The translations under genes and the position numbers were made by a program. Below the pieces are notes generated by a model. That model saw only the letters and a program-made list of their open reading frames with translations. It ran no database searches and was not told the DNA's origin. This document shows positions 14,005 to 20,304 of a stretch of 33,059 bases of DNA, one piece after another. Numbering within the stretch: position 1 is the first letter of the stretch; the number at the start of each line of letters is the position of its first letter. Source of the DNA: a virus; the IMG/VR virus record IMGVR_UViG_3300046543_000784, positions 1 to 33,059 of that record; one strand, 5' to 3'.

Positions 14005-15104
14005 GCCTCCGCATTGGCTCGCTGTGCGCCGGCATCGGCCTGCTTGACCTGGCCGTCATGGACGCGCTCGGCGGCGAGGTCGCCTGGCACGCCCAGCACG
14101 ACCCCGACGACCCCAAGCAGTACGCCGCGAAGATCCTGGCGCACCGCTTCCCGGGCGTGCCGAATCTCGGCGACATCACCGCCATCGACTACGCCGACGT
14201 GGAGCCGGTCGACGTGCTCACCGCCGGCTGGCCCTGCCAGGACATGTCTCTGGCCGGCCTCGGCGCCGGCCTGATGCCCGGCACCCGCTCGGGACTCTGG
14301 TACCACGTCGCCCGCGCCATCGCCGCCCTGCGGCCGCCCATCGTCATCCTGGAGAACGTCAGGAGCCTGACCAGTGCCCGAGCACATAGCGACGTGGAAC
14401 TCTGCCCGTGGTGTATGGGAGACCTCGACGACCGGCCTGTTCTGCGGGCACTTGGTGCCGTTCTTGGAGACCTGGCCGACCTCGGGTTCGATGCGGAATG
14501 GCTCTGCCTTCCTGCATCCGACATCGGAGCCCCGCACCAGCGATGGCGAGCCTTCGTCCTCGCCTGGCCTTCCGACGCCCCGCGCCCGGGACTGGAAGAC
14601 CGGCGGCAAGGATGGCCTGGAGGAGGCGATGCTTCCGACGCCGATGGCAGCGGACGGTGGCGCGGGCCGGGGTTCGTCGGCGGGCCATGGGCTCAGGAAC
14701 ACCTCGCGGGCGATCGCCCGGCAGTCGTCGCTCTCGGCGCCGGTGCTCCTACCAACGCCGACAGTCTCGGACGCGAACGGTGCGGGCAGCCACGGGGACG
14801 GCGGATCGGATCTCCGCACGACGATCAGCGCGCTGACGTCGACTGGGGACCGTACACCGCCGCCGTCCGTCGCTGGGAGCGCCTGACCGACGTGGCCGCG
14901 CCGGCACCGACCGCGCCCGGCAAGAACGGTCCGCGCCTGTCGCCCGCGCTGCCCGAGTGGATGATGGGCGCCCCGGCCGGCTGGGTCACCGACGTGCCCG
15001 ACATCCCGCGCAGCGCGCAGTTGAAGGCGCTGGGCAACGGCGTGGTGCGGCAGCAGGGCGCGGCCGCGGTGCGGATCCTGATGCGCCGCCTCGCCGCCCC
15101 GTAG
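14001..15104 (+). CDS. DNA (cytosine-5) methyltransferase
   Basis: 367 residues with the ordered C5-methyltransferase motifs: I, LCAGIGLLDL (8-17), SAM binding; IV, GWPCQ with catalytic Cys79; VI, ENVRSL (118-123); VIII, HQRWRAFVLA (179-188); and X, KALGNGVVRQQ (342-352). The region between VIII and X (about 190-310), where the target-recognition domain lies, is Gly/Arg/Asp-rich and low in complexity. Phage methyltransferases commonly protect their DNA against host restriction; no cognate nuclease is seen. Codons 126-295 or so share their DNA with a second reading frame (14374-14886). There, third positions in this frame are much poorer in G/C than elsewhere in the gene. Two strong hairpins follow the stop. 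Confidence 0.9.
   Translation: MSLRIGSLCAGIGLLDLAVMDALGGEVAWHAQHDPDDPKQYAAKILAHRFPGVPNLGDITAIDYADVEPVDVLTAGWPCQDMSLAGLGAGLMPGTRSGLWYHVARAIAALRPPIVILENVRSLTSARAHSDVELCPWCMGDLDDRPVLRALGAVLGDLADLGFDAEWLCLPASDIGAPHQRWRAFVLAWPSDAPRPGLEDRRQGWPGGGDASDADGSGRWRGPGFVGGPWAQEHLAGDRPAVVALGAGAPTNADSLGRERCGQPRGRRIGSPHDDQRADVDWGPYTAAVRRWERLTDVAAPAPTAPGKNGPRLSPALPEWMMGAPAGWVTDVPDIPRSAQLKALGNGVVRQQGAAAVRILMRRLAAP
14374..14886 (+). CDS. Nested overlapping gene: LPTP-repeat protein
   Basis: 170 residues in the +1 frame inside the methyltransferase gene. GTG 14374 has AGGAG eight bases upstream. The start reads like a globular domain (HIATWNSARGVWETS; HLVPFLETWPTSGSMRNG). Three repeats follow: GLPTPRARDWKTGG, MLPTPMAADGGAG and LLPTPTVSDANGAG. 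By hand count of the first 90 codons, about 18% end in A or T in this frame and about 37% in the methyltransferase frame, so codon bias favours the nested frame here. I recall similar LPTP-repeat proteins in actinophages, without a known function. Both frames look genuine, so this is probably true overprinting. Expression is unproven. Confidence 0.7.
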   Translation: MPEHIATWNSARGVWETSTTGLFCGHLVPFLETWPTSGSMRNGSAFLHPTSEPRTSDGEPSSSPGLPTPRARDWKTGGKDGLEEAMLPTPMAADGGAGRGSSAGHGLRNTSRAIARQSSLSAPVLLPTPTVSDANGAGSHGDGGSDLRTTISALTSTGDRTPPPSVAGSA

Positions 15105-15108
15105 AGCC

Positions 15109-15145
15109 CCGGTGCGGCGTCGTTGGTGACTCACCGCCGCACCGG
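15109..15145 (+). terminator. Hairpin directly after the methyltransferase gene
   Basis: Perfect 11-bp stem CCGGTGCGGCG (15109-15119) with CGCCGCACCGG (15135-15145) and a 15-base loop, starting five bases after the stop codon. Confidence 0.65.
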
Positions 15146-15232
15146 CCGCCGTGCAGCGCCGTCCCCCCTTGCGGCTGCTGTACGGCACCGCCCCGGCGAG
15201 TCGTCCCCTCGGCTCGTCGGGGCCCTGAGACC

Positions 15233-15267
15233 GGCCGCCGCGCCTTGTGAGGCGGGGCGCGGCGGCC
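15233..15267 (+). terminator. Second GC hairpin in the gap before 15306
   Basis: Perfect 12-bp stem GGCCGCCGCGCC (15233-15244) with GGCGCGGCGGCC (15256-15267), 11-base loop. With the hairpin at 15109 it fills the only sizeable gap (about 200 bases) in the first half of the early operon. Terminator, attenuator or processing site are all possible. Confidence 0.5.
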
Positions 15268-15305
15268 GACCAGACACAGACTTCGAATCGAAAGCAGGAA
15301 TCGAT

Positions 15306-15467
15306 ATGGGCACCCGAGGATTCGTCGGCTTCGTCGCCGAGGGCAAGGTGTGGATCGCCAGCCGCACCGCCGCGCATCCCGGCGGCACCACGTTCGAGCC
15401 GGGCCAGCAGCTGGTCGTCGAGCGCGACGGCACGTGGCGCATCGAGGACGCGGCGGTGACGGCGTGA
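15306..15467 (+). CDS. Small beta-rich protein
   Basis: 53 residues from ATG 15306, with AGCAGGA seven bases upstream. The sequence (GFVGFVAEGKVWIASRTAAH; QQLVVERDGTWRIED) looks like a compact beta sheet. First gene after the double hairpin, so perhaps the start of a separate transcript. No family recognised. Confidence 0.55.
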   Translation: MGTRGFVGFVAEGKVWIASRTAAHPGGTTFEPGQQLVVERDGTWRIEDAAVTA

Positions 15468-15835
15468 GCCACGACTCGCAGCGCCTGACCGTCATCGACT
15501 ACGAGGCGCTCAAGGACGTTACGGCCACCGAACGGGAACACGCCGAGCGGCTCGTCGAGCGGATGGCCCGCGACGAGGCAGACCGGCAGCTACTGCTGGA
15601 CGTGCTGTTCGGTGAGCCCCAAGTCAAGGCGCCGCGCGGACTCAAGGGACCCGAGCGGCGCGACCCCGACACCTACCAGCCGTGCGGCACCGAAGCGCGC
15701 TACCAGCGCCACAGGAGGCACGGGGAGTACATCGACGAGGCCTGCCGGAAAGCCGCCAGCCAGTCACGCATGGAATCGCAGCGCCGGACGCGCGCGCGAC
15801 GCAAGGCCGAGACGGCAGCGAAGGAGGCGGCCTGA
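15464..15835 (+). CDS. Early protein with PCGT...RH..G..C motif
   Basis: 123 residues from GTG 15464 (GTGA overlap). An acidic helical N-terminal half is followed by QPCGTEARYQRHRRHGEYID and EACRKAA (about 75-100), a short Cys/His-containing motif I recognise from many actinobacterial and actinophage proteins, then a very basic tail. It may bind nucleic acid. It is translated just before the LuxR-type HTH protein (AAGGAGG within its end). Confidence 0.6.
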   Translation: MSHDSQRLTVIDYEALKDVTATEREHAERLVERMARDEADRQLLLDVLFGEPQVKAPRGLKGPERRDPDTYQPCGTEARYQRHRRHGEYIDEACRKAASQSRMESQRRTRARRKAETAAKEAA

Positions 15836-16314
15836 TGGCCAGGAAGCCGGTCAAGAAACGCCCGCTGCACGACCACGAGATCGAGATGATCCGCCTGATC
15901 GCCGCCGGATACACCAACACGCAGCTGGCAGCCGAGTTCGACGCCTCCACCGAGACCATCCGCAGCCGCATCTACGTCGTCCACAGGCTGATCGGCACCA
16001 ACTCCGCTGACGGCAGCGACGGCGCGGCCCGGGTGCGGATGGTGGCGTGGGCCTACGACAACCGGATCGTGCGCCCGGCCGGCGAGCCCGAGTTGCCGAA
16101 GCCGACGGTGCCGCTGCCGCAGGAGCGGATCCCCGCGGAGCTGGCCGCGCCGATGATCCGGCTGGCGATCAGCATCCTGTCGGATGAGCCGCGCGGGGAT
16201 TTGAAGCAGTGGGCGCGGCGTGTGATGGACGCGGCACGGCTGCGGGTGCCGGGTGCGCTCGGGCGGCCGACGGCGGTTGCCGAGCTGTGCGACGACGGGC
16301 GGGCGGCGACGTGA
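15835..16314 (+). CDS. LuxR/GerE-type HTH regulator
   Basis: 159 residues, ATG overlapping the previous stop and preceded by AAGGAGG. Residues about 11-45 (LHDHEIEMIRLIAAGYTNTQLAAEF and ASTETIRSRIYVVHRLIG) form the helix-turn-helix of the LuxR/GerE family, placed at the N-terminus with no receiver domain. The remaining 100 residues contain a Pro-rich linker and a helical C-terminal domain. A phage transcription regulator, possibly for a mid or late switch, is likely; target unknown. Confidence 0.7.
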   Translation: MARKPVKKRPLHDHEIEMIRLIAAGYTNTQLAAEFDASTETIRSRIYVVHRLIGTNSADGSDGAARVRMVAWAYDNRIVRPAGEPELPKPTVPLPQERIPAELAAPMIRLAISILSDEPRGDLKQWARRVMDAARLRVPGALGRPTAVAELCDDGRAAT

Positions 16315-16787
16315 CGGTGCACGACGTGAGCGACCTTAGCGAGCGGCTGTTACGGCGTGTCGCGGTGAACGCGGTTACGGCCTGCTGGGAATGGACCGGG
16401 TACAAGATCAATGATGGCTACGGACGACTGTACGACTCGGCGACGAAAAAGAAGCAGCTGGCGCACAGGCTTGCCTACGAAGAGCTACTCGGCCCGGTAC
16501 CGGCTGGCCTCCAGCTCGACCACCTGTGCCGGAACCGTGCGTGTATCAACCCGGCGCACCTGGAGCCGGTGACGCACTGGGAGAACACGCGACGGTCGCC
16601 AATCCACTTCGCCGCCATCTGCGCCCGCAAGACGCATTGCGTTCACGGGCACGAGTTCACGCCGGAGAACACACGCATCGAGGTCAGGGCGGATGGCCGG
16701 CGGCACCGAAAGTGTCGCGAATGCGGACGGCTGAAGGATGCTCGGCGCACCGAGAGGCGCCGAGCCGCAGCGAAGGCCGCCGCGTGA
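16311..16787 (+). CDS. HNH endonuclease, homing type
   Basis: 158 residues from GTG 16311. A central HNH motif reads AHRLAYEELLGPVPAGLQLDH (key Asp70-His71), then CRNRACINPAHLEPV (Cys73, Cys78, Asn80, His83) and a WENTRR helix. The C-terminal part has a second Cys/His cluster (THCVHGHEF; RKCRECGRLKD) as in zinc-binding HNH_3 enzymes. The Ala/Lys-rich end is short. Free-standing genes of this type are usually mobile; it lies at a break in the operon, just before a gene on the opposite strand. Confidence 0.85.
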   Translation: MTVHDVSDLSERLLRRVAVNAVTACWEWTGYKINDGYGRLYDSATKKKQLAHRLAYEELLGPVPAGLQLDHLCRNRACINPAHLEPVTHWENTRRSPIHFAAICARKTHCVHGHEFTPENTRIEVRADGRRHRKCRECGRLKDARRTERRRAAAKAAA

Positions 16788-16798
16788 CCCGGGCCGCG

Positions 16799-17017
16799 TC
16801 AGTCGCCGGAGGACTCGCGGGCGATGCGGCGCTGCTCGTCGTCGCACAGTGCAACTTTTGCGGCCACGTACCAGTCGACGGGCACCAGCACGGCGGCCAG
16901 TTTGCCGTTCCGCGTGACCTTGATGTGCTGCCCCTGGAACTGGGCCTCGGAGACGTACTCCGACAGGCGCGCCTTCAGCTCGCGCGTACCCACGGTGTTA
17001 CCGGTCGGTTCGGCCAT
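16799..17017 (-). CDS. Phd/YefM-family antitoxin-like protein
   Basis: 72 residues from the ATG at 17017. The start GTRELKARLSEYVSEAQFQG and HIKVTRNGKLAAVLVPVDWY match the Phd/YefM antitoxin fold (strand, helix, strand pair that binds DNA), with a short charged C-terminus where the toxin would bind. TACGCT lies exactly six bases before the ATG, indicating a leaderless transcript. No toxin gene is recognisable on either side. It is the only - strand gene inside the early region. It may neutralise a host toxin during lysogeny, act purely as a repressor near the replication origin, or be a remnant. Confidence 0.75.
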   Translation of the reverse strand: MAEPTGNTVGTRELKARLSEYVSEAQFQGQHIKVTRNGKLAAVLVPVDWYVAAKVALCDDEQRRIARESSGD

Positions 17018-17023
17018 GGGGTC

Positions 17024-17052
17024 AGCGTACAGCCGAGTGGTCGCTGTGACCA
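17024..17052 (-). promoter_or_regulatory. Promoter of the antitoxin-like gene
   Basis: Leftward -35 TGGTCA (17052-17047), 17-bp spacer and -10 TACGCT (17029-17024), six bases from the ATG. Confidence 0.5.
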
Positions 17053-17057
17053 CATCG

Positions 17058-17097
17058 GTAGTTGCAATGACTACCGCAGTGTGGCCATTGCAACTAC
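17058..17097. repeat. 12-bp perfect inverted repeat upstream of the replication gene
   Basis: GTAGTTGCAATG (17058-17069) and CATTGCAACTAC (17086-17097) with a 16-base spacer, next to the antitoxin promoter. It could be an operator for the antitoxin-like protein or part of the replication origin. Confidence 0.65.
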
Positions 17098-17152
17098 AAT
17101 TAGAGCAGCACCCCAGGCGAGCTGCGGCTAAGCCGCAAAACCCCAAGTCGGC

Positions 17153-17208
17153 ATAGCAACTTGCCAATGGCAACCGATGGCAAAGGATGGCAAAGCGAAA
17201 AATGGCAT
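17153..17208 (+). repeat. Iteron cluster 1 at the start of the replication gene
   Basis: TTGCCA at 17161 and TGGCAA at 17168, 17178 and 17188 (exactly 10-bp steps), plus TGGCAT at 17203. The cluster is opened by ATAGCAACTTGCCA (17153-17166), which recurs perfectly at 17602-17615. Regular spacing of one helical turn is typical of initiator-binding iterons. The presumed start codon (17187) lies within the third TGGCAA unit. Confidence 0.65.
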
Positions 17209-18107
17209 GGGCTCGCCTCGATGACGGCTTCGGAGACCACCCGAAGGTCCTCGAACTCATCGACACACTCGACGAAATGGCCGGCGCTGCGGCCGTCGGG
17301 CTGTGGACGCTCGGGCTCGTCTACGCCCACCGGACGATGCGGACGGCGAAGATCCCGGGCTACGTCCCGCGTTCTTTCGCTCGAAGCGCGCGTGTTCCGG
17401 CGACCTACGGGGACCTCCTTTGTGACGTTGGCCTGTGGGAACACGGCGACAACGGAGGCTGGGTCATTCACGACTTTGACCAGTACTTGCCATCAGAGGG
17501 TTTGCGGTCCGCTCGCTCGGAAGCCGGAAAGCGGGGCGCGGCGGCCCGTTGGGGTAAAGCCGCAGCTCAGAACACGTCTACAGACAAACCCGCAGGTGGC
17601 GATAGCAACTTGCCATCGGTTGCCATCATGGCAAATGGCAAATTATGCCCCGAACCCGAACCCGAACCCGAACCTATGAAGAGGACTACGTCCTCTTCTA
17701 CGTCGGCGATGCCGACGCGCGACGACGTGGAGCGGATCTGCCGCCATCTGGCCGACCGCGTCGAGGGCAACGGCAGCAAGCGACCGCCGATCACCAAGGG
17801 ATGGCGTGACGCTGCCCGACTGATGATCGACCGCGACGGCCACAGCGAAGACGAAATCCACGGCGCCATCGAGTGGTGCCAGAACAGCGATTTCTGGCAC
17901 AGCAACGTTTTGTCGCTGCCGAAGCTCCGCGAGAAGTACGACCAGATGCGGCTTCAGGCCAACCGGCAAAAGAACAACCCGCCCCGCAACGGCCCCGACT
18001 GGGAAGCCGTCATGGCCCGCGCCGCCGCGCGCGACGAAGCCGAAGCTGCGCACACCCCCACCGAAGATCCCGAAGACGTCCCGCTGTGGAAGGTCATCCA
18101 GTCATGA
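17187..18107 (+). CDS. Phage replication initiator / replisome organiser
   Basis: 306 residues. The N-terminal domain (1-105: AWARLDDGFGDHPKVLELID, AAVGLWTLGLVYAHRT) matches winged-helix DNA-binding domains of phage replication proteins. A low-complexity linker (120-175) includes PEPEPEPEP. The C-terminal domain (176-260: GHSEDEIHGAIEWCQNSDFW and VLSLPKLREKYDQM) resembles DnaD-type helicase-loading domains. TTGCCA/TGGCAA iterons lie around the start and again within the linker coding region, the arrangement known from lambda O. No Shine-Dalgarno site is clear; ATG 17187 or ATG 17202 could be used. It precedes a helicase-loader-like gene with a four-base overlap. Confidence 0.75.
   Translation: MAKRKMAWARLDDGFGDHPKVLELIDTLDEMAGAAAVGLWTLGLVYAHRTMRTAKIPGYVPRSFARSARVPATYGDLLCDVGLWEHGDNGGWVIHDFDQYLPSEGLRSARSEAGKRGAAARWGKAAAQNTSTDKPAGGDSNLPSVAIMANGKLCPEPEPEPEPMKRTTSSSTSAMPTRDDVERICRHLADRVEGNGSKRPPITKGWRDAARLMIDRDGHSEDEIHGAIEWCQNSDFWHSNVLSLPKLREKYDQMRLQANRQKNNPPRNGPDWEAVMARAAARDEAEAAHTPTEDPEDVPLWKVIQS
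17602..17641 (+). repeat. Iteron cluster 2 inside the replication gene
   Basis: TTGCCA at 17610 and 17620 and TGGCAA at 17629 and 17636, again opened by ATAGCAACTTGCCA. It encodes the linker residues about 139-152 and runs into an AT-rich stretch (AAATGGCAAATTATG), a possible unwinding element. Confidence 0.65.
17649..17672 (+). repeat. CCCGAA hexanucleotide repeat, four units
   Basis: Four perfect CCCGAA units encode the Pro-Glu run in the linker of the replication protein, next to iteron cluster 2. Copy number of such repeats can change by slippage, in two-residue steps without a frameshift. Confidence 0.8.
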
Positions 18108-18622
18108 ACAACAAGGAAACCGCCAAGCTCGTCGGCCTCATAGCTCAGCTCTGGCCCGCCATGAAGATCAACGAGTTCACCGCCGACGCCTGGCACATGG
18201 TTCTGTCCGACCTGCCGCTGGACGTGGCCCAGACCGCCGTCGCCAACCTCGCCAAGGCGAAGCTCGGCTACATCGGCGTCGCCGACATCCGCCACCAGGC
18301 CGCCGAAGACGCCGGTCTGCTGTACGTCGAGCAGGGCATTGCCTACGACATGGCCGCGAAGGTCGGCCTCAACGCCGGCACCGGCGCCCGCATGCTGCCC
18401 GGCCCGGTCGGCGACGCCTACTGGCAGATGGGCGGCGCACCGGCATTCGAAGGCGACGCCGCGATGGTCCGCTCCCGCTGGAACAAGATCTACGACGCCT
18501 GCTGCGAGAAACGCCAGAAGGAACTGCTGTCCGGCGACCTCGGCGCGTCCATCGCGATCGCCCGCGCCTCGGCCGCCATCGACGCGCCGCGCCGGCAGGA
18601 GATCGAGGGCGGCGAGCGGTGA
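18104..18622 (+). CDS. Probable helicase loader (G39P-like)
   Basis: 172 residues, ATGA overlap with the replication initiator. The first 75 residues (NNKETAKLVGLIAQLWPAMK, WHMVLSDLPLDVAQTAVANL, GYIGVADIRHQAAE) follow the pattern of the SPP1 G39P loader/inhibitor family: helix, Trp in the second helix, and an ADI-type motif in the third. The C-terminal half has aromatic residues and a Cys pair (DACCEKR). It probably brings host DnaB to the phage origin. No phage helicase is seen in the window, which supports use of the host enzyme. Confidence 0.65.
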   Translation: MNNKETAKLVGLIAQLWPAMKINEFTADAWHMVLSDLPLDVAQTAVANLAKAKLGYIGVADIRHQAAEDAGLLYVEQGIAYDMAAKVGLNAGTGARMLPGPVGDAYWQMGGAPAFEGDAAMVRSRWNKIYDACCEKRQKELLSGDLGASIAIARASAAIDAPRRQEIEGGER

Positions 18623-18834
18623 GCGAGATAGGCGCCGCGTTCGGACACGACTGTGCCGAGTTCCTGAAGAACAAGGCGACCGGGCACGGCCTCGACGTCC
18701 ACGTCAGCACCCAACCGCCGATCGTCGCAGGCCCGTACACCACCGACCCGTTCATGTGCCCGCACGGCACCACCTACTGGATCGAGCCCACCGGCGAATG
18801 GATCGCCTGGGCCGTCGAGAACGGGATTGAGTAG
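18619..18834 (+). CDS. Small early protein, unknown function
   Basis: 71 residues from GTG 18619 (four-base overlap). Contains a Cys/His-bearing segment FMCPHGTTYWIEPTGEWIAW (about 46-65), common in small Streptomyces phage proteins. Possibly metal-binding. Function unknown. Confidence 0.6.
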   Translation: MSEIGAAFGHDCAEFLKNKATGHGLDVHVSTQPPIVAGPYTTDPFMCPHGTTYWIEPTGEWIAWAVENGIE

Positions 18835-19124
18835 TGGACATCACCGAGACGCGTCCGTGGATCATCGCTGCCCGAGCAGCACGGCAGCAGAGCATCGAGC
18901 AGGTGAAGATGGTCATGCGCTACCCGGACCTGCGCGACAAGCTGTGCCTGCCGCCGATCGGCTACGCCAAGCCCGAGCAGTGGAACGGCTTCGTCCCGCC
19001 GGCATTCGATCCCGAGTCCGAGGGCGGCGTGATCCGGCTGAACGACTCCCCGCGCCGTACCGCGCTGCTGGCGCTGCTCGAGGAAGCCGCGGAACGCGCG
19101 GACGGCGAGCGGGGTGGGCCATGA
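18834..19124 (+). CDS. Small early protein, unknown function
   Basis: 96 residues from GTG 18834, sharing one base with the previous stop. A helical start (ITETRPWIIAARAARQQ) is followed by a Pro/Gly-rich middle and a C-terminal helix (RTALLALLEEAAERAD). No family recognised. Confidence 0.6.
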   Translation: MDITETRPWIIAARAARQQSIEQVKMVMRYPDLRDKLCLPPIGYAKPEQWNGFVPPAFDPESEGGVIRLNDSPRRTALLALLEEAAERADGERGGP

Positions 19125-19318
19125 CCGCCCCGCGCACCACCGTCCGCTGCCCCGACAAGCGGTTCCGTACCCGCCGCTACGCCAAACGCTGGGCCTGGGG
19201 CCAAGAGCCAGACCCCAGCAAGCGGCCGGTGCCGGTGGAGTGCCCGGACTGCACGGCGTGGCATCTGGCCGCGCCCGACGAAGCCAAGACGACCACCGAC
19301 GACCAGCCAGGAGGCTGA
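19121..19318 (+). CDS. Small zinc-ribbon-like protein
   Basis: 65 residues, ATGA overlap. RCPDKRFRTRRYAKRWAWG and VECPDCTAWHLAAP match a small protein common in actinophages: one Cys, a basic helix, then a CxxC-x3-H motif. It probably binds zinc and nucleic acid. Its end carries the Shine-Dalgarno site (AGGAGG) of the next gene. Confidence 0.65.
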   Translation: MTAPRTTVRCPDKRFRTRRYAKRWAWGQEPDPSKRPVPVECPDCTAWHLAAPDEAKTTTDDQPGG

Positions 19319-19320
19319 CC

Positions 19321-19674
19321 ATGACCGACCAACTCACCGCGGCACTCGAAGCCACCGCCAAGGCCGTGGGCATGCTCAGCGACACCTACCGCGAACGCGC
19401 CTTCCTGGTGGCGCTGCTCGCTGCCGAGTACCCGTCCCTGTGGACGCCGGACCCGAGCGCCGGTCCCGACTGGCGCGTGGTGTACGTGGACCTGCCGACC
19501 GGACAGGCGAGCTGGCACATCAGCCCGGCCGACTGGGACCTGTTCGGGTTCGTTCCGCAGGGCGATGCCGGGATTTGGGACGGCCACACGACCGTGGAGA
19601 AGTACAAGCGCGTCCACGACCTGACCGTGAACACCCACCTGCGCAAGATGACCGGTGGGGAGCAGACGCGATGA
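19321..19674 (+). CDS. Conserved actinophage hypothetical protein
   Basis: 117 residues with AGGAGG upstream. A helical N-terminus precedes a beta-rich domain: WRVVYVDLPTGQASWHISPA, then DLFGFVP and WDGHTTVEKYKRV. The WDGHTT-x-EKY-x-R string is one I recognise from many actinophage early proteins of unknown function. It might bind a small ligand, but nothing catalytic is evident. Confidence 0.65.
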   Translation: MTDQLTAALEATAKAVGMLSDTYRERAFLVALLAAEYPSLWTPDPSAGPDWRVVYVDLPTGQASWHISPADWDLFGFVPQGDAGIWDGHTTVEKYKRVHDLTVNTHLRKMTGGEQTR

Positions 19675-19781
19675 CCGACCCCTACCGCCATCCCGCCGGC
19701 CGCAGCTGCGCCGGTTCCGTGACGCTGCTGACCGCGTTCGCCGCGCTGCTGGCGGCACTCGTGCGGAGGTGCGGACGGTGA
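19671..19781 (+). CDS. Very small membrane protein
   Basis: 36 residues, ATGA overlap. One hydrophobic segment (16-31) between a polar start and an Arg-rich end. Supported by its perfect overlaps with both neighbours. Confidence 0.45.
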   Translation: MTDPYRHPAGRSCAGSVTLLTAFAALLAALVRRCGR

Positions 19782-20119
19782 GCACGGCCACGCTCGGCCC
19801 GAATGACGAACCGCAGTACTCCGGTGCCGTGGTCGCCGTCGACTACGGCGACCACCACGCCCAGGAAATCTGGGTCCGCAGCTGCGCGAACATCGGCGCC
19901 TGGTACCTGCTCGGCGGCGAGTTCGGCCGCGTGATCAACGATGGCATTCCGAGACCGCCGCAGCACCCGCACTGGGAGCACGTGCTTGCCCGTGGCCCGG
20001 TGACGCTGCTGACGCGCGGCGATGCGGCTACCTACGCCGCTGGCTGGCGTAACGGACGCAGGCACTTGGTGGAGCAGATGGAGCCGCTGATTGACGACTA
20101 CCCGAGGGAGGGGCAGTGA
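19778..20119 (+). CDS. Early protein of unknown function
   Basis: 113 residues from GTG 19778. Beta-rich N-terminal half (SGAVVAVDYGDHHAQEIWVR; GAWYLLGGEFGRVINDG) and a helical end (YAAGWRNGRRHLVEQMEPL). No family recognised. Four-base overlaps on both sides. Confidence 0.6.
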   Translation: MSTATLGPNDEPQYSGAVVAVDYGDHHAQEIWVRSCANIGAWYLLGGEFGRVINDGIPRPPQHPHWEHVLARGPVTLLTRGDAATYAAGWRNGRRHLVEQMEPLIDDYPREGQ

Positions 20120-20304
20120 CCACCGGCGAAGTGCACGAGGCGGCCGAGCAGCCGCAGGACGACGGCGACGTGCGGGCGGCGGCGGCGCTGCTGGCCGCCA
20201 AGGCCCCATGCTGCGGCGGACCGCACGCGGGCTGGATCCACACCGCGGAGTGCGCCACCCCGCAGCAGCCCGCGCGCGACACGGCGGACGGCGGTGCGGA
20301 GTGA
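20116..20304 (+). CDS. Small Cys-containing early protein
   Basis: 62 residues from GTG 20116. Low complexity apart from APCCGGPHAGWIHTAEC (about 30-46), a possible metal site. It overlaps the PP-loop enzyme gene by four bases. Confidence 0.55.
   Translation: MTTGEVHEAAEQPQDDGDVRAAAALLAAKAPCCGGPHAGWIHTAECATPQQPARDTADGGAE

Noticed and set aside
13701-15377. Long antisense frame opposite the methyltransferase
   Set aside because: Low-complexity composition typical of the complement of GC-rich genes; crosses the hairpin region; no motif.
16526-17131. Possible toxin partner for the antitoxin-like gene
   Set aside because: Frame is the shadow of the HNH gene and the antisense of the antitoxin; no RelE, Doc or PIN motif.
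17161-17679. Frame overlapping the replication gene
   Set aside because: Shadow of the initiator gene; poor domain character, ends in a run encoded by the CCCGAA repeat. Unlike the methyltransferase case it has no Shine-Dalgarno site or favourable third positions.
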